A program made the translations under genes and the position numbers. A stretch of 19,841 bases of DNA. Source: Deltaproteobacteria bacterium (GTDB lineage Bacteria; Desulfobacterota; Desulfobacteria; Desulfobacterales; Desulfobacteraceae). The notes beneath the pieces were generated by a model. That model was given only the letters and a program-made list of their open reading frames with translations, was not told the DNA's origin and did no database searches. Positions 5,503 to 12,488 of this stretch are shown in pieces. The DNA lies in the NCBI GenBank assembly GCA_019314105.1, contig JAFCZY010000004.1, positions 1-19,841 on the forward strand, read 5' to 3'. The stretch's first letter is position 1. Each line of letters opens with the position of its first letter.

Positions 5503-6108
5503 ATGAAATTTTTGAGGAGTATGTTTCTTATTTTTTTTGCGATCTGTATTTTTACGCCAACACATCATGCCGATGCTTCGCCTGTTCAGGAGCAGTTAAA
5601 AATTACCATTGATAAAATTATGGAAATATTAAAGGATCCGTCATTTAAGGGAGAAGAGCAGGCGGAGGAGAGAAGAGCATCCCTTCGCAAAGTGATCAAG
5701 GAAAGATTCAGTTTTGATAAAATGTCACAATTAAGCCTTGGCAGGCATTGGAGAGAAAGAAGTGATGAAGAAAAGAAAGTCTTTATTGATCTGTTTGGAC
5801 AACTCCTTGAGGCAACCTATATTTCTAAAATAGAGGGCTATACCGATGAACAAGTGGTCTATGTAAAAGAGTTTGTTAAAAAAAAGAAAGCACAGGTAAC
5901 TACGAAAATTGTTACGAAAACAATTGAAATTCCCATTGCTTACAGGATGTATAACGCCAAGGACAATTCCTGGATGATATATGACCTGGTGATTGAAGGC
6001 GTCAGCCTGGTGGGGAATTATCGTTCCCAGTTTGATAATATCCTTCAAAGAGATTCTTATGACAAACTGGTGGAACAGCTAAAAGAAAAAATTGAGAACG
6101 GATCATAA
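5503..6108 (+). CDS. mlaC: MlaC/Ttg2D-type periplasmic phospholipid-binding protein
   Basis: This 201-aa protein opens with a signal peptide, MKFLRSMFLIFFAICIF, with cleavage likely near ADA-SP at about residue 25. The mature part follows the MlaC/toluene-tolerance Ttg2D pattern: an N-terminal helix 'LKITIDKIMEILKDP', 'FDKMSQLSLGRHWRERSDEEKKVFIDLF' near the middle, and the 'YRMYNAKDNSWMIYDLVIEGVSLVGNYRSQF' strand block near the end. MlaC carries phospholipids between an outer-membrane lipoprotein and the inner-membrane MlaFEDB transporter. I chose the 5503 ATG because GAGGAG precedes it and it gives a clean signal peptide; the longer frame from 5389 adds 38 residues that spoil it. No mlaD, E or F gene adjoins it here, so this is an isolated copy, and its partners must lie elsewhere. 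Confidence 0.88.
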   Translation: MKFLRSMFLIFFAICIFTPTHHADASPVQEQLKITIDKIMEILKDPSFKGEEQAEERRASLRKVIKERFSFDKMSQLSLGRHWRERSDEEKKVFIDLFGQLLEATYISKIEGYTDEQVVYVKEFVKKKKAQVTTKIVTKTIEIPIAYRMYNAKDNSWMIYDLVIEGVSLVGNYRSQFDNILQRDSYDKLVEQLKEKIENGS

Positions 6109-6140
6109 CATCTTCACGGTTAGCTCAAAGCTTTTAAAAA

Positions 6141-6557
6141 TCAGTAGTTCATTTTATCAGGGATAACTCCCCGGACACCACCCCTGGGATTTGGTGTATC
6201 TTTTTTTCTTCGCGGGATGAGGTGGATGTGGGTATGAAATACGGTCTGGCCTGCGGTTTCACCGCAATTTACACCGATATTGAAACCTTTAACCAGCGGA
6301 TCATTTTCAAGAATTCTGTCTTTCAGCGTTTCAATTAATTTATGGGCATCGCAGCGTTCCTGGGCGGTCATTTCAAAATAATCAAGGCAGTGCCGCTTTG
6401 GGATGATGATCATGTGGTTTAAGCTGACAGGCGAACTGTCCCTGATGGCATAAACTGTTTTGTTTTCAGCGATGACAATTGAATTTTTTATTTTACAAAA
6501 CGGACAAAGGCCTGTTGATTTCGGAGTGTTTTCCCGAAAAATATCAGAATTTTTCAT
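6141..6557 (-). CDS. HIT-family nucleotide hydrolase/transferase
   Basis: This 138-aa protein has the histidine-triad motif HTHIHLIP (His-x-His-x-His) near residues 108-115. The middle His is the catalytic nucleophile attacking the alpha-phosphate of nucleotides such as AMP-lysine, AMP-NH2 or dinucleoside polyphosphates. Before the triad are 'CPFCKI', a zinc-type knuckle seen in many bacterial HIT proteins, and the 'NHMIIIPKRH' strand. It ends in a C-terminal segment with a 'NPRGGVRGVIPDK' loop, typical of the HIT-like diadenosine-polyphosphate hydrolase group. An extended frame begins with TTG at 6587, but neither start has a clear ribosome site. I prefer the ATG at 6557 (MKNSDIF). It faces mlaC convergently across 32 bp and stands alone. 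Confidence 0.88.
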   Translation of the reverse strand: MKNSDIFRENTPKSTGLCPFCKIKNSIVIAENKTVYAIRDSSPVSLNHMIIIPKRHCLDYFEMTAQERCDAHKLIETLKDRILENDPLVKGFNIGVNCGETAGQTVFHTHIHLIPRRKKDTPNPRGGVRGVIPDKMNY

Positions 6558-6621
6558 CGTCAAACCATAGCATAAAGACAAATTCAATAAAAGGGTTTAA
6601 ATATTCATTAATGTGGTATAC

Positions 6622-6655
6622 AATTTGTGACAAATTTACGAAAAAGAAATATTAT
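6622..6655 (+). promoter_or_regulatory. Promoter and overlapping palindrome of the ferritin-like gene
   Basis: GTGACA (6627-6632) and TATTAT (6650-6655), spaced by 17 bases, each match 5 of 6 consensus positions. A perfect 7-1-7 palindrome, AATTTGT-G-ACAAATT (6622-6636), covers the -35 box, the usual place for a repressor site. The regulator cannot be named from sequence alone. Confidence 0.5.
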
Positions 6656-6684
6656 TAAAAACTGCTAGCAGGAGGGAAGAAAAC

Positions 6685-7146
6685 ATGAAATTTGGATCGG
6701 TCGATGAAATATTAAGTTTTGCCATTGACAGGGAAAAAGAAGCTGTTGATTTTTATTCATCTTTAGCCAAAGAAGCAACCCGGACATCACTTAAAGAAAC
6801 CTTTGAGAGATTTGCAAAAGAAGAGGGAAATCATGTTGCTCTTCTTTCAGATATTGCAGGCAATAAAGAAAAAATTGATTCTTATGAGCTTAAGAAAATT
6901 ACAGATCTTAAAATTAGTGATTACATGGTAGAAGCAGAGTATGAAGAGGGAATGCCCATGCCTGAAATCCTTAAACTTGCCATGAAAAAAGAAGAAATTG
7001 CGGTTAAGCTTTACTCCACACTTGCAGACGAGACAGATAATGAAGATGCGAAAAAAGTGTTTATGATCCTTGTTCAGGAAGAATCAAAACATAAATTTTC
7101 TTTAGAATCAATGTATGATGATTATCTGGCTGATCAGGATAATTAA
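6685..7146 (+). CDS. Rubrerythrin-type ferritin-like diiron protein without rubredoxin domain
   Basis: This 153-aa four-helix protein has two internal repeats, each with a diiron ligand pair. The first repeat has 'REKEAVDFY' (E17/E19) and 'KEEGNH' (E46/E47, H50). The second has 'KKEEIAVKLY' (E103/E104) and 'QEESKH' (E132/E133, H136). The rubredoxin domain of classical rubrerythrin is absent, so electrons would have to come from a separate donor. Such proteins reduce peroxide or store iron in anaerobes. The AGGAGG ribosome site lies 10-12 bases before the ATG. The upstream region has a promoter with an overlapping palindrome. Exonuclease III follows on the same strand after 66 bp, so the two could be a small stress operon. 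A second ferritin-like protein occurs at 12908-13369. Confidence 0.85.
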   Translation: MKFGSVDEILSFAIDREKEAVDFYSSLAKEATRTSLKETFERFAKEEGNHVALLSDIAGNKEKIDSYELKKITDLKISDYMVEAEYEEGMPMPEILKLAMKKEEIAVKLYSTLADETDNEDAKKVFMILVQEESKHKFSLESMYDDYLADQDN

Positions 7147-7183
7147 TTTTCGTTAGCAAAAGAGGGGTAGTGGGGCAGTGCTT

Positions 7184-7219
7184 ATGGCTAAGGCATTGAA
7201 GCGGCGCAAACCATGTTAA
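7184..7219 (+). CDS. Possible 11-codon leader ORF overlapping the xth start
   Basis: An ATG at 7184 opens a short frame, MAKALKRRKPC, whose TAA stop at 7217-7219 overlaps the xth ATG at 7213 by 7 bases in another frame. A G-rich stretch (GTGGGGCAG) stands just upstream. The xth ATG has no obvious ribosome site of its own, so coupling by termination and re-initiation is plausible. The frame is too short to tell from chance. Confidence 0.25.
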   Translation: MAKALKRRKPC

Positions 7220-7989
7220 AAATAATCTCCTGGAATGTAAATGGATTGCGGGCAGTGATGAAAAAAGAGTTTGTAAAGATTGTTCACGCCCTTGATCCTG
7301 ATATTCTTCTGCTTCAGGAAACAAAACTTCAGGAAGACCAGCGGACCGATGAAATGATCCGTTTGCACTCCTATGAATCGTTCTGGTCCTATTCAACCAT
7401 AAAAAAAGGATACAGCGGCGTTGCAGCCTATTCAAAAGTAAAACCTGAAAAAGTGATCACATCATTTTTAAAACCTGAATTTGATAATGAAGGGCGGGTC
7501 ATTCAACTGGATTATAATGATTTTATTTTATTTAATATTTATTTTCCCAATGGCCAGATGAGTGATGAACGGCTTCAGTATAAACTTGATTTTTATGACT
7601 GGTTTTTAACCTATGCAAATAAATTGAAAGACCAGGGAAAAAGCCTGATTGTTACAGGGGATTTTAATACGGCTCACAATGAAATTGATTTGAAAAATCC
7701 AAAGCCCAATTCCAAAAGATCCGGGTTTTTAAGAATTGAAAGGGATGTTCTGGACCGGATGGTTGACATGGGGTATGTGGATACGTTCAGACATTTTCAT
7801 CCGGAACAACTCAAGTACTCCTGGTGGTCATACCGGTTTAATGCAAGGAAAAACAATGCCGGTTGGCGGATTGATTATTTTTTTGTGACAAAGGATCTTA
7901 TCGATAAAGGCATTGTCAAACAAGCCTTTATCGATAATGATGTGTTTGGATCAGATCATTGCCCGGTCGGTGTGATGGTCGATATCTAA
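7213..7989 (+). CDS. xth: Exodeoxyribonuclease III (AP endonuclease)
   Basis: This 258-aa protein matches the ExoIII family length. Motifs in order: 'KIISWNVNGLRA' at the start (metal-site Asn), 'LLQETKL' with catalytic metal-binding E36, 'YSGVAAYSK', 'NIYFPNG', 'VTGDFNTAH' with the catalytic Asp and Asn, 'YSWWSYR', and the C-terminal 'GWRIDYFF' and 'FGSDHCPV' with the general-base Asp-His pair. It cuts DNA 5' of abasic sites and trims 3' ends during base-excision repair in the cytosol. The N-terminus is at the normal position, although a ribosome site is not obvious. It follows a peroxide-defence-type ferritin-like gene on the same strand, which fits repair of oxidative DNA damage. It is complete and shows no missing catalytic residue. 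Confidence 0.95.
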   Translation: MLKIISWNVNGLRAVMKKEFVKIVHALDPDILLLQETKLQEDQRTDEMIRLHSYESFWSYSTIKKGYSGVAAYSKVKPEKVITSFLKPEFDNEGRVIQLDYNDFILFNIYFPNGQMSDERLQYKLDFYDWFLTYANKLKDQGKSLIVTGDFNTAHNEIDLKNPKPNSKRSGFLRIERDVLDRMVDMGYVDTFRHFHPEQLKYSWWSYRFNARKNNAGWRIDYFFVTKDLIDKGIVKQAFIDNDVFGSDHCPVGVMVDI

Positions 7990-7990
7990 T

Positions 7991-8040
7991 ATAATTTTCA
8001 GCTCATGATTGAATTGAATGATATCTTCCATGGAAATTAT
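7991..8040. terminator. Possible terminator between convergent xth and the DUF2231-like gene
   Basis: ATAATTTTCA (7991-8000) can pair with TGGAAATTAT (8031-8040) with one weak pair, followed by TTTTGATTT on the plus strand. The loop is about 30 bases and the stem is AT-rich, so stability is modest. Its position just after the xth stop at 7989 supports the call. Confidence 0.35.
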
Positions 8041-8055
8041 TTTTGATTTGAATGA

Positions 8056-8583
8056 TTAATCTTTAAATACCAGTTTACCGCCAATATGTCCTGCAATGCC
8101 GACGGCAATCAGCATAATAATATTTATGAGAATAAATACCCAAGCTTTGGGCGATGATATAATTTTGGGGTCTATCAGGTACCAGACAAGACTTATTGCA
8201 CATGAAACTGTGGTCAGTGCGACCGCCATGATTTTTAATTTAAAAATTACTGTCAAGGCAGCAGTATATTTTTTCTTCCATTCAAGAACACCAGTGAAAA
8301 TCACAAAAGGAAGGATACCAACAACAAAGATCATATTAATGAAAGCCACTCTGGAAAAAAGGTCATAGTCAAACATCCAGGCCATCAGCCAGAGGATGAC
8401 TGCTACAGGCAATACCCCGTTAGGCATATGCACGGAAATCGGGTGGGCATGGTGCTTAACCAATAAGGATTTTATTTTTTCAAAACCCGTTTCTTTAATG
8501 ACAGAGGCTGGTGCCCGGCCTTCATTCTTTTTAGAACCGCTCGGTTCGGGTTTTGCGGCACTCCTTTTTATTTTAACGGTCAT
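8056..8583 (-). CDS. DUF2231-like four-helix membrane protein
   Basis: This predicted inner-membrane protein of 175 aa has a basic, hydrophilic N-terminal stretch of about 40 residues, then four hydrophobic helices at about 52-70, 76-96, 107-130 and 141-165. The sequence 'KHHAHPISVHMPNGVLPVAVILW' and the closing 'AGHIGGKLVF' match the DUF2231 pattern (HP-x3-VHFP at the start and GxxGGxLV at the end). Conserved histidines at the membrane edge could bind heme, but this is not shown. The chosen start at 8583 overlaps the end of citrate synthase by 11 bp (ATGACCGTTAA). The longer frame to 8631 would run further into that gene. It is the last gene of the glutaredoxin-FTR-citrate synthase operon. 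Its function is unknown. Confidence 0.65.
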   Translation of the reverse strand: MTVKIKRSAAKPEPSGSKKNEGRAPASVIKETGFEKIKSLLVKHHAHPISVHMPNGVLPVAVILWLMAWMFDYDLFSRVAFINMIFVVGILPFVIFTGVLEWKKKYTAALTVIFKLKIMAVALTTVSCAISLVWYLIDPKIISSPKAWVFILINIIMLIAVGIAGHIGGKLVFKD

Positions 8584-9754
8584 CAATATCTGTAAACGCA
8601 CATTCATCAGGCCCGCAATAATTACCGACATATTCTGCTCCCGGCCGGTAAAGGGAGGGCTTCGGGGCGGCTATGGCAAATTGTTCTTCAATCACGTGAG
8701 CTGCCCATCCACTGACCCTTGAAACGGCAAAAATAGGTGAAAAAAGATCTGTGGCAATGCCCATGGCATAGAAAAGGGATGCACTGTAAAAATCAACATT
8801 ACAAAAGATTTCTCTTTGTTTTATTGTTTTAAAAGCGGCTTTTCCTTTTTTTTCAAGTTCCCTTGAAAGTTCATACCATAAGGGTTGTCTGGCAATCTGT
8901 CCCATTCTTCTGCTCATGGGGGAAAGGATGATGGCCCTGGGGTCATCTGTCTGGTAAACCGCATGGCCAAGTCCCATGATGAGCCCGCCTGAGCTTAATA
9001 TATTATTAACATACGCATCAATTTTATCGATAGAGCCGATTTCTTTTAACATTTTCATGACCTTGACATTGGCACCGCCGTGAAGGGCACCTGAAAGCGA
9101 ACCAATGGCTGCAGATATGGCGGCATATATATGGGCTCTGGTTGATGCCACCTGTCTTGCCGTGAATGTGGATGCATTAAAGGAGTGTTCTGCATGCAGG
9201 ACAAGGCTTGTATCAAAAAAACGGGTCATTTCATCATCGGGCCTTTCATCGTTGAGCATATAAAGAAAATTTGCCGCGTGGCTCAAATCATTGTCGGGAA
9301 GAACGACTTCCCTTTTGTTCCTGATCCGGTCCCATGCAGCCGTAATGGTTGCTATTCCTGCAATAAGATTCTCAGCACTGAACAATACGGTTTCAATTTC
9401 CGGTTCTCCGATAGTTTGATCGGTTTGCATTAACAAAGGGGTCGTGATTTGCAGAACATCCATGGGGTTCATGTCTGAAGGAAGTGTTTTAAGAAAAGAA
9501 AAGATATTTTCAGGGATCTTTCTTTTTTGCTTCAAACTTTGTTGAAAATTTTCCAATTCCTGTTTTTTGGGGAGTCTTTCATACAATAAAAGAAAACAGA
9601 CTTCTTCAAAACTTGCATTCTTGGCAAGATCTTCAATCAAAAACCCTCGATAGATCAGCTTGCCTTCTTTTCCCCGAACATCGCAAATTTTTGAACTGGC
9701 CACATCAACACCGCGAAGGCCGGTATCCATGACAGGCAATATACATTCATCCAT
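8573..9754 (-). CDS. gltA: Citrate synthase family protein
   Basis: This 393-aa citrate/2-methylcitrate synthase family enzyme condenses acetyl-CoA (or propionyl-CoA) with oxaloacetate. The active-site triad is visible: H225 in GALHGGAN, H264 in GLGHAVYQTDDPRA, and D321 in NVDFYSA. 'LHAEHSFNAS' (187-195) and 'YRGFLIEDLA' near residues 35-44 are further family marks. Length is that of the shorter dimeric type without the regulatory N-terminus of the hexameric enzyme. Sequence alone does not separate citrate from methylcitrate synthase. The start at 9754 has an AAGGAG ribosome site. It is 17 bp downstream of the FTR catalytic chain and overlaps the DUF2231-like gene, so it shares a transcript with thiol-redox genes, an unusual setting for a central-carbon enzyme. 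Confidence 0.92.
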   Translation of the reverse strand: MDECILPVMDTGLRGVDVASSKICDVRGKEGKLIYRGFLIEDLAKNASFEEVCFLLLYERLPKKQELENFQQSLKQKRKIPENIFSFLKTLPSDMNPMDVLQITTPLLMQTDQTIGEPEIETVLFSAENLIAGIATITAAWDRIRNKREVVLPDNDLSHAANFLYMLNDERPDDEMTRFFDTSLVLHAEHSFNASTFTARQVASTRAHIYAAISAAIGSLSGALHGGANVKVMKMLKEIGSIDKIDAYVNNILSSGGLIMGLGHAVYQTDDPRAIILSPMSRRMGQIARQPLWYELSRELEKKGKAAFKTIKQREIFCNVDFYSASLFYAMGIATDLFSPIFAVSRVSGWAAHVIEEQFAIAAPKPSLYRPGAEYVGNYCGPDECAFTDIDDR

Positions 9755-9771
9755 GGGAATCTCCTTAAAAA

Positions 9772-10101
9772 TTAAAATATTTTTTCAGGGGGTCTTCTTT
9801 CAGGGATATATTCTGATTCGATTTCATTGTTATGGAGTGCCTGGGAAATATAAAGGCCGCAAAAGCAGGCCCCGTATTCTTCCAGGTCCGGTGCCCGGTA
9901 ATCGCAGGGACATGTGATATCTTTGTCCTTTTCCCTGTCGCCACAGGCAAGCCGGCAGGGGCAGGCCATATATCCATACCGCTCCTTATTTAAAACAAGG
10001 GCCTCAAGAAGCTCAAATACCAATTCCTTGTCCTTATTAAAATAAATTCCTTTTGCTTCCTGGGATTTTTTTAATGCTGCGTAGAGTTGTTCAACTTTCA
10101 T
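9772..10101 (-). CDS. Ferredoxin:thioredoxin reductase catalytic chain (FTR beta)
   Basis: This 109-aa protein has the three Cys motifs of the FTR catalytic subunit in order: CPC at C47/C49, CPC at C64/C66 and CFC at C79/C81. By analogy with the cyanobacterial enzyme, C49 and C81 form the active disulfide, while C47, C64, C66 and C79 hold the [4Fe-4S] cluster. The gap between the second and third motifs is 12 residues, longer than the 8 of the plant type. There is no variable (alpha) subunit gene, as is usual in anaerobes. It would pass ferredoxin electrons to a thiol protein. The start overlaps the end of the glutaredoxin gene by 11 bp, which makes that glutaredoxin the likely partner. Confidence 0.9.
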   Translation of the reverse strand: MKVEQLYAALKKSQEAKGIYFNKDKELVFELLEALVLNKERYGYMACPCRLACGDREKDKDITCPCDYRAPDLEEYGACFCGLYISQALHNNEIESEYIPERRPPEKIF

Positions 10102-10357
10102 TTTTAATCCCTAGGGCCTCCTTTATTTGGGTTTTTTTATATCCGACGATAACAGTGTCATTGATTTTAACGGTAGGAAAAGAACAGCGGGGATTCATCT
10201 CTTTGATGTCTGCCAGAATGGCTTTTCGTTCTTCCCCTTCCAGATCATCTACCTCGATATATTCATATTCAACATTGCATTCGGAAAGAAGCCTTTTGGT
10301 TGATTTACAATGGCTGCAGGTACTTAATGCATATAGTGTTGTTTTATTCCTAGTCAT
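10091..10357 (-). CDS. Glutaredoxin-like protein
   Basis: This 88-aa protein with a thioredoxin fold has a C14-S-H-C17 active site after the 'TLYALST' strand, a cis-proline in 'CSFPTVKIND' and a 'VIVGYKK' C-terminal strand, all typical of glutaredoxin and NrdH-like proteins. An extra Cys lies just before the cis-Pro region. The start at 10357 is favoured by an AAAGGAAAACAC ribosome site; the longer frame from 10378 lacks one. It is the first gene of the operon with FTR catalytic chain, citrate synthase and a DUF2231-like protein. Reduction by ferredoxin through FTR, instead of by glutathione, is inferred from this pairing, since sulfate reducers often lack glutathione. Confidence 0.88.
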   Translation of the reverse strand: MTRNKTTLYALSTCSHCKSTKRLLSECNVEYEYIEVDDLEGEERKAILADIKEMNPRCSFPTVKINDTVIVGYKKTQIKEALGIKNES

Positions 10358-10378
10358 GTGTTTTCCTTTTGCTGGCAT

Positions 10379-10617
10379 AAGTTACAAGAAACATTTCCGT
10401 AATGTTTAATTTAAGCTAATAAACATTGCATGATTTATGCCAGAATTGCAAGTTTAAAGTAAAATTGGATTAACTGAGCCAAAGAGTATAAATTTGTATG
10501 GTCTGATTTTTGCATTCTAAAATTTTATGAGAAAAAACTGTTTTTTGAATACAGCTTTGCTAAAATATGAATGAATGATATTCTTACCAAAGTTTAAATC
10601 AAAAAAGGAGATATCCA
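10379..10617. promoter_or_regulatory. Divergent control region between glutaredoxin operon and rubredoxin-FMN gene
   Basis: This 239-bp AT-rich gap holds the promoters for two divergent operons. A possible sigma54 site on the minus strand (10427-10442, TGGCATAAATCATGCA) and another on the plus strand (10499-10514, TGGTCTGATTTTTGCA) have correct GG-to-GC spacing but three consensus mismatches each, so they are weak. The plus-strand gene has an AAAAAAGGAGAT ribosome site ending near 10613. No repeat or RNA structure stands out. Confidence 0.3.
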
Positions 10618-11808
10618 ATGAATCGGTGGTATTGTTCTGTTTGTCATGAAATATTTAATAGTGAAGACAAGCCCGACACCTGTGAGGTTTGTCATGCCGA
10701 TGATAGAATGATTATGAATATGGAAGAGATCCCTCAATCCCTTGAACAGGTCAGGGATTTGGCCAGGAAAAAGCTCAAGGGAATCTGTGCGGCATATCCG
10801 TCATGTGACGGCAGTTTTGATAAAATATGCCAGCGTGAAGCATATGGAAAGCCCATCGGGCTTGGTGGTGTCGGACAGGGACGGTCTTTCAGAGCAAATG
10901 CAGAAGCCCTTGCAGATATTCAATTAAATATGTCGGTATTGGGAAATCATTTTGAACCGGATACCTCCTGCTCTTTTCTGGGCATTGATCTCGAATTCCC
11001 GGTGTTGGCCTCATCCACGGCAGGGGTTCAGAAATATAATGATGCCCTGGATGAAACCATGTTCTGCACATCCGTATTAAAAGGGTCAAAAGAAGCGGGT
11101 ACCATTGGACTCAGGGGAGACACCTGGTTTTATACACCCGAAGACAACCCGTCGCTGAATGCCATGAAAGCCTGTGACGGGTATGGCATTCCCATATTTA
11201 AACCAAGGTCTCAGGATGTTTTAAAAAACCTGATTGGAAAAGCTGAAAAGTATGGCTGCAAAGCTTTTGGTATTGATCTGGATGGCTGTGGATCAACCAT
11301 TATGGCATTGCATGGACAGCCTGTATTTAAAAAAAGCGTCAAGGACATTGAAGAACTTGTAAATTTTACAACACTGCCTTTTATTGCCAAGGGAATCATG
11401 ATCCCGGAGGAAGCCTTAAAGTGTGCCGATGCAGGTGCTTCAGTTATTGCTGTATCCAATCATGGGGGAAGAGTTTTGGATTCTACCCCTGGAGTTGCCA
11501 CCCTGTTGCCCTTGATCAGGAAAAAACTTGGAGATTCTGTTACGATTACAGCGGATGGTGGAGTTAGAACCGGGTATGACGTGTTGAAAATGCTGGCGTT
11601 GGGTGCTGATGCAGTTTTTTTAGGAAGGGATATTATCAGGGCGGCTGTCGGTGCCGGAACCCTTGGAGTGAAACTGCACCTTGAACATATTAAAAAGACA
11701 TTAAAAAAAGCCATGTTTATGACTGGAACAAAGAATATCAAGAGGGCGGATTTAAAAATTTTATTTAAACATAATAGAACAATGGAGGAAAAATGGGAAA
11801 AGTATTAA
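10618..11808 (+). CDS. Rubredoxin-like domain fused to FMN-dependent alpha-hydroxy-acid dehydrogenase-type protein
   Basis: This 396-aa two-domain protein starts with a rubredoxin-like or rubrerythrin-type iron knuckle: C6/C9 in WYCSVC and C22/C25 in TCEVC. The remainder is an FMN-binding TIM barrel of the lactate/glycolate oxidase and IDI-2 superfamily. The barrel has 'PVLASSTAG' near 128-136, 'FGIDLDGCG' near 217-225, 'FIAKGIM' near 255-261, 'SNHGGR' at 280-285 with the catalytic H282, and 'TADGGVRTGYDVLKMLALGADAVFLGR' for the phosphate of FMN. The iron site could hand electrons to or from the flavin. The substrate is unknown. The stop overlaps the flavodoxin start by 16 bp, so a flavodoxin partner is likely. 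A strong ribosome site precedes the ATG. Confidence 0.88.
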   Translation: MNRWYCSVCHEIFNSEDKPDTCEVCHADDRMIMNMEEIPQSLEQVRDLARKKLKGICAAYPSCDGSFDKICQREAYGKPIGLGGVGQGRSFRANAEALADIQLNMSVLGNHFEPDTSCSFLGIDLEFPVLASSTAGVQKYNDALDETMFCTSVLKGSKEAGTIGLRGDTWFYTPEDNPSLNAMKACDGYGIPIFKPRSQDVLKNLIGKAEKYGCKAFGIDLDGCGSTIMALHGQPVFKKSVKDIEELVNFTTLPFIAKGIMIPEEALKCADAGASVIAVSNHGGRVLDSTPGVATLLPLIRKKLGDSVTITADGGVRTGYDVLKMLALGADAVFLGRDIIRAAVGAGTLGVKLHLEHIKKTLKKAMFMTGTKNIKRADLKILFKHNRTMEEKWEKY

Positions 11809-12224
11809 TTGTATACGCATCAAGATCTAATGAGACCAAATCAATAGCAGAACTGATCGCAGAGGGTGTTCGTATCGCAGGACATGAGGTTGATATTAAA
11901 AAAACAAGCCAGATCAAAGGAGAGGACGATTTAAAGGGCTATGATGGCTATGCTTTTGGTTCGGCAACCTATCATGGAGAAATGATTACATCCATGAAAC
12001 AGATCCTGTTTATAGCAGAAAGAGCGGAACTCAAAGATAAGCCCGGCGGTTCTTTTGGTGCCTATGGCTGGAGTGGTGAGGCACCGGGAAGAATATTTGA
12101 AACCATGGAACATATTTATGGGATGAAAATGGTGTCCGGTCCCTTGATGTTAAAGGCAAGCTGGGTTGGAGGAGGGCTCAAGGCAGCCCAGGAATATGGG
12201 AAAAATATTACAGCAATGTTTTAG
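11793..12224 (+). CDS. Flavodoxin
   Basis: This 143-aa short-chain flavodoxin has an FMN-phosphate loop, SRSNETKSIA, near residues 10-19. The typical motif there is T/S-x-T-x-N/E-T, and here the first residue is Ser-Arg-Ser. Further along are the 'YDGYAFGSATYHGEM' loop at about 50-64 and 'GSFGAYGWSGEAPGRI' near 86-101, which resembles the flavodoxin domain of FprA proteins. It carries low-potential electrons by one- or two-electron steps. Its GGAGG ribosome site and ATG lie inside the end of the rubredoxin-FMN gene, so the two are translationally coupled. It likely serves that enzyme and/or the nearby oxygen-reducing systems. Confidence 0.88.
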   Translation: MGKVLIVYASRSNETKSIAELIAEGVRIAGHEVDIKKTSQIKGEDDLKGYDGYAFGSATYHGEMITSMKQILFIAERAELKDKPGGSFGAYGWSGEAPGRIFETMEHIYGMKMVSGPLMLKASWVGGGLKAAQEYGKNITAMF

Positions 12225-12236
12225 CAGGATATCATA

Positions 12237-12323
12237 ATGAATGATAACAGTCTGATATTGGCATGTTCAAAGTGCGGCGCAAAAAACAGGGTGCCAAGAT
12301 CGCGGATTGCAAGAATTCTTTGA
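12237..12323 (+). pseudogene. Truncated thioredoxin-2 (TrxC) N-terminal remnant
   Basis: An ATG with an AGGA ribosome site 7 bases upstream opens a 28-codon frame whose start (MNDNSLILACSKCGAKNRVP) matches the zinc-knuckle N-terminus of thioredoxin 2. In that family it reads C-x2-C-x-A-x-N-R-V-P-x2-R. It stops at a TGA right after 'RIARIL', so the second CxxC, the thioredoxin fold and the WCGPC active site are absent. None of the next 160 bases in any frame restores them. It follows the flavodoxin gene by 12 bp and would have been the third gene of that operon. A small real zinc peptide cannot be excluded, but a degraded trxC is the simplest reading. Confidence 0.6.
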
Positions 12324-12488
12324 TGATAAAAATCAAGAATTTATTCAATGGCTAAATTTTCAATGGAAAATTTGTTGTAAATAGGGTATAAGATTTTTAG
12401 GCTTTTATTAGATTTTTCATTTATCTTTTTTAGCTTTATCTTTACCTCGATCAATTAGAACAATAATAAGACAAAAAGGAGAAAAATT
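12324..12488 (+). promoter_or_regulatory. Non-coding gap upstream of desulfoferrodoxin with a PerR-like box
   Basis: This AT-rich gap carries the desulfoferrodoxin ribosome site (AAAAAGGAG, ending near 12481). TTAGAACAATAATAA (12455-12469) matches 11 of 14 positions of the PerR box TTATAATNATTATAA, which would suit a peroxide-responsive gene. In such AT-rich DNA this is only suggestive. One frame reads about 24 sense codons after the thioredoxin remnant (12310-12380) but lacks a start. Confidence 0.3.

Noticed and set aside
10427..10514. Two further sigma54-like sites in the glutaredoxin/rubredoxin-FMN gap
   Set aside because: GG-GC spacing is right, but three mismatches each in AT-rich DNA are expected by chance in a window this size, and the shared upstream element is absent.
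12310..12380. Open frame after the thioredoxin remnant (GLQEFFDDKNQEF...)
   Set aside because: It has no start codon and I recognise no family in it; likely chance or debris.
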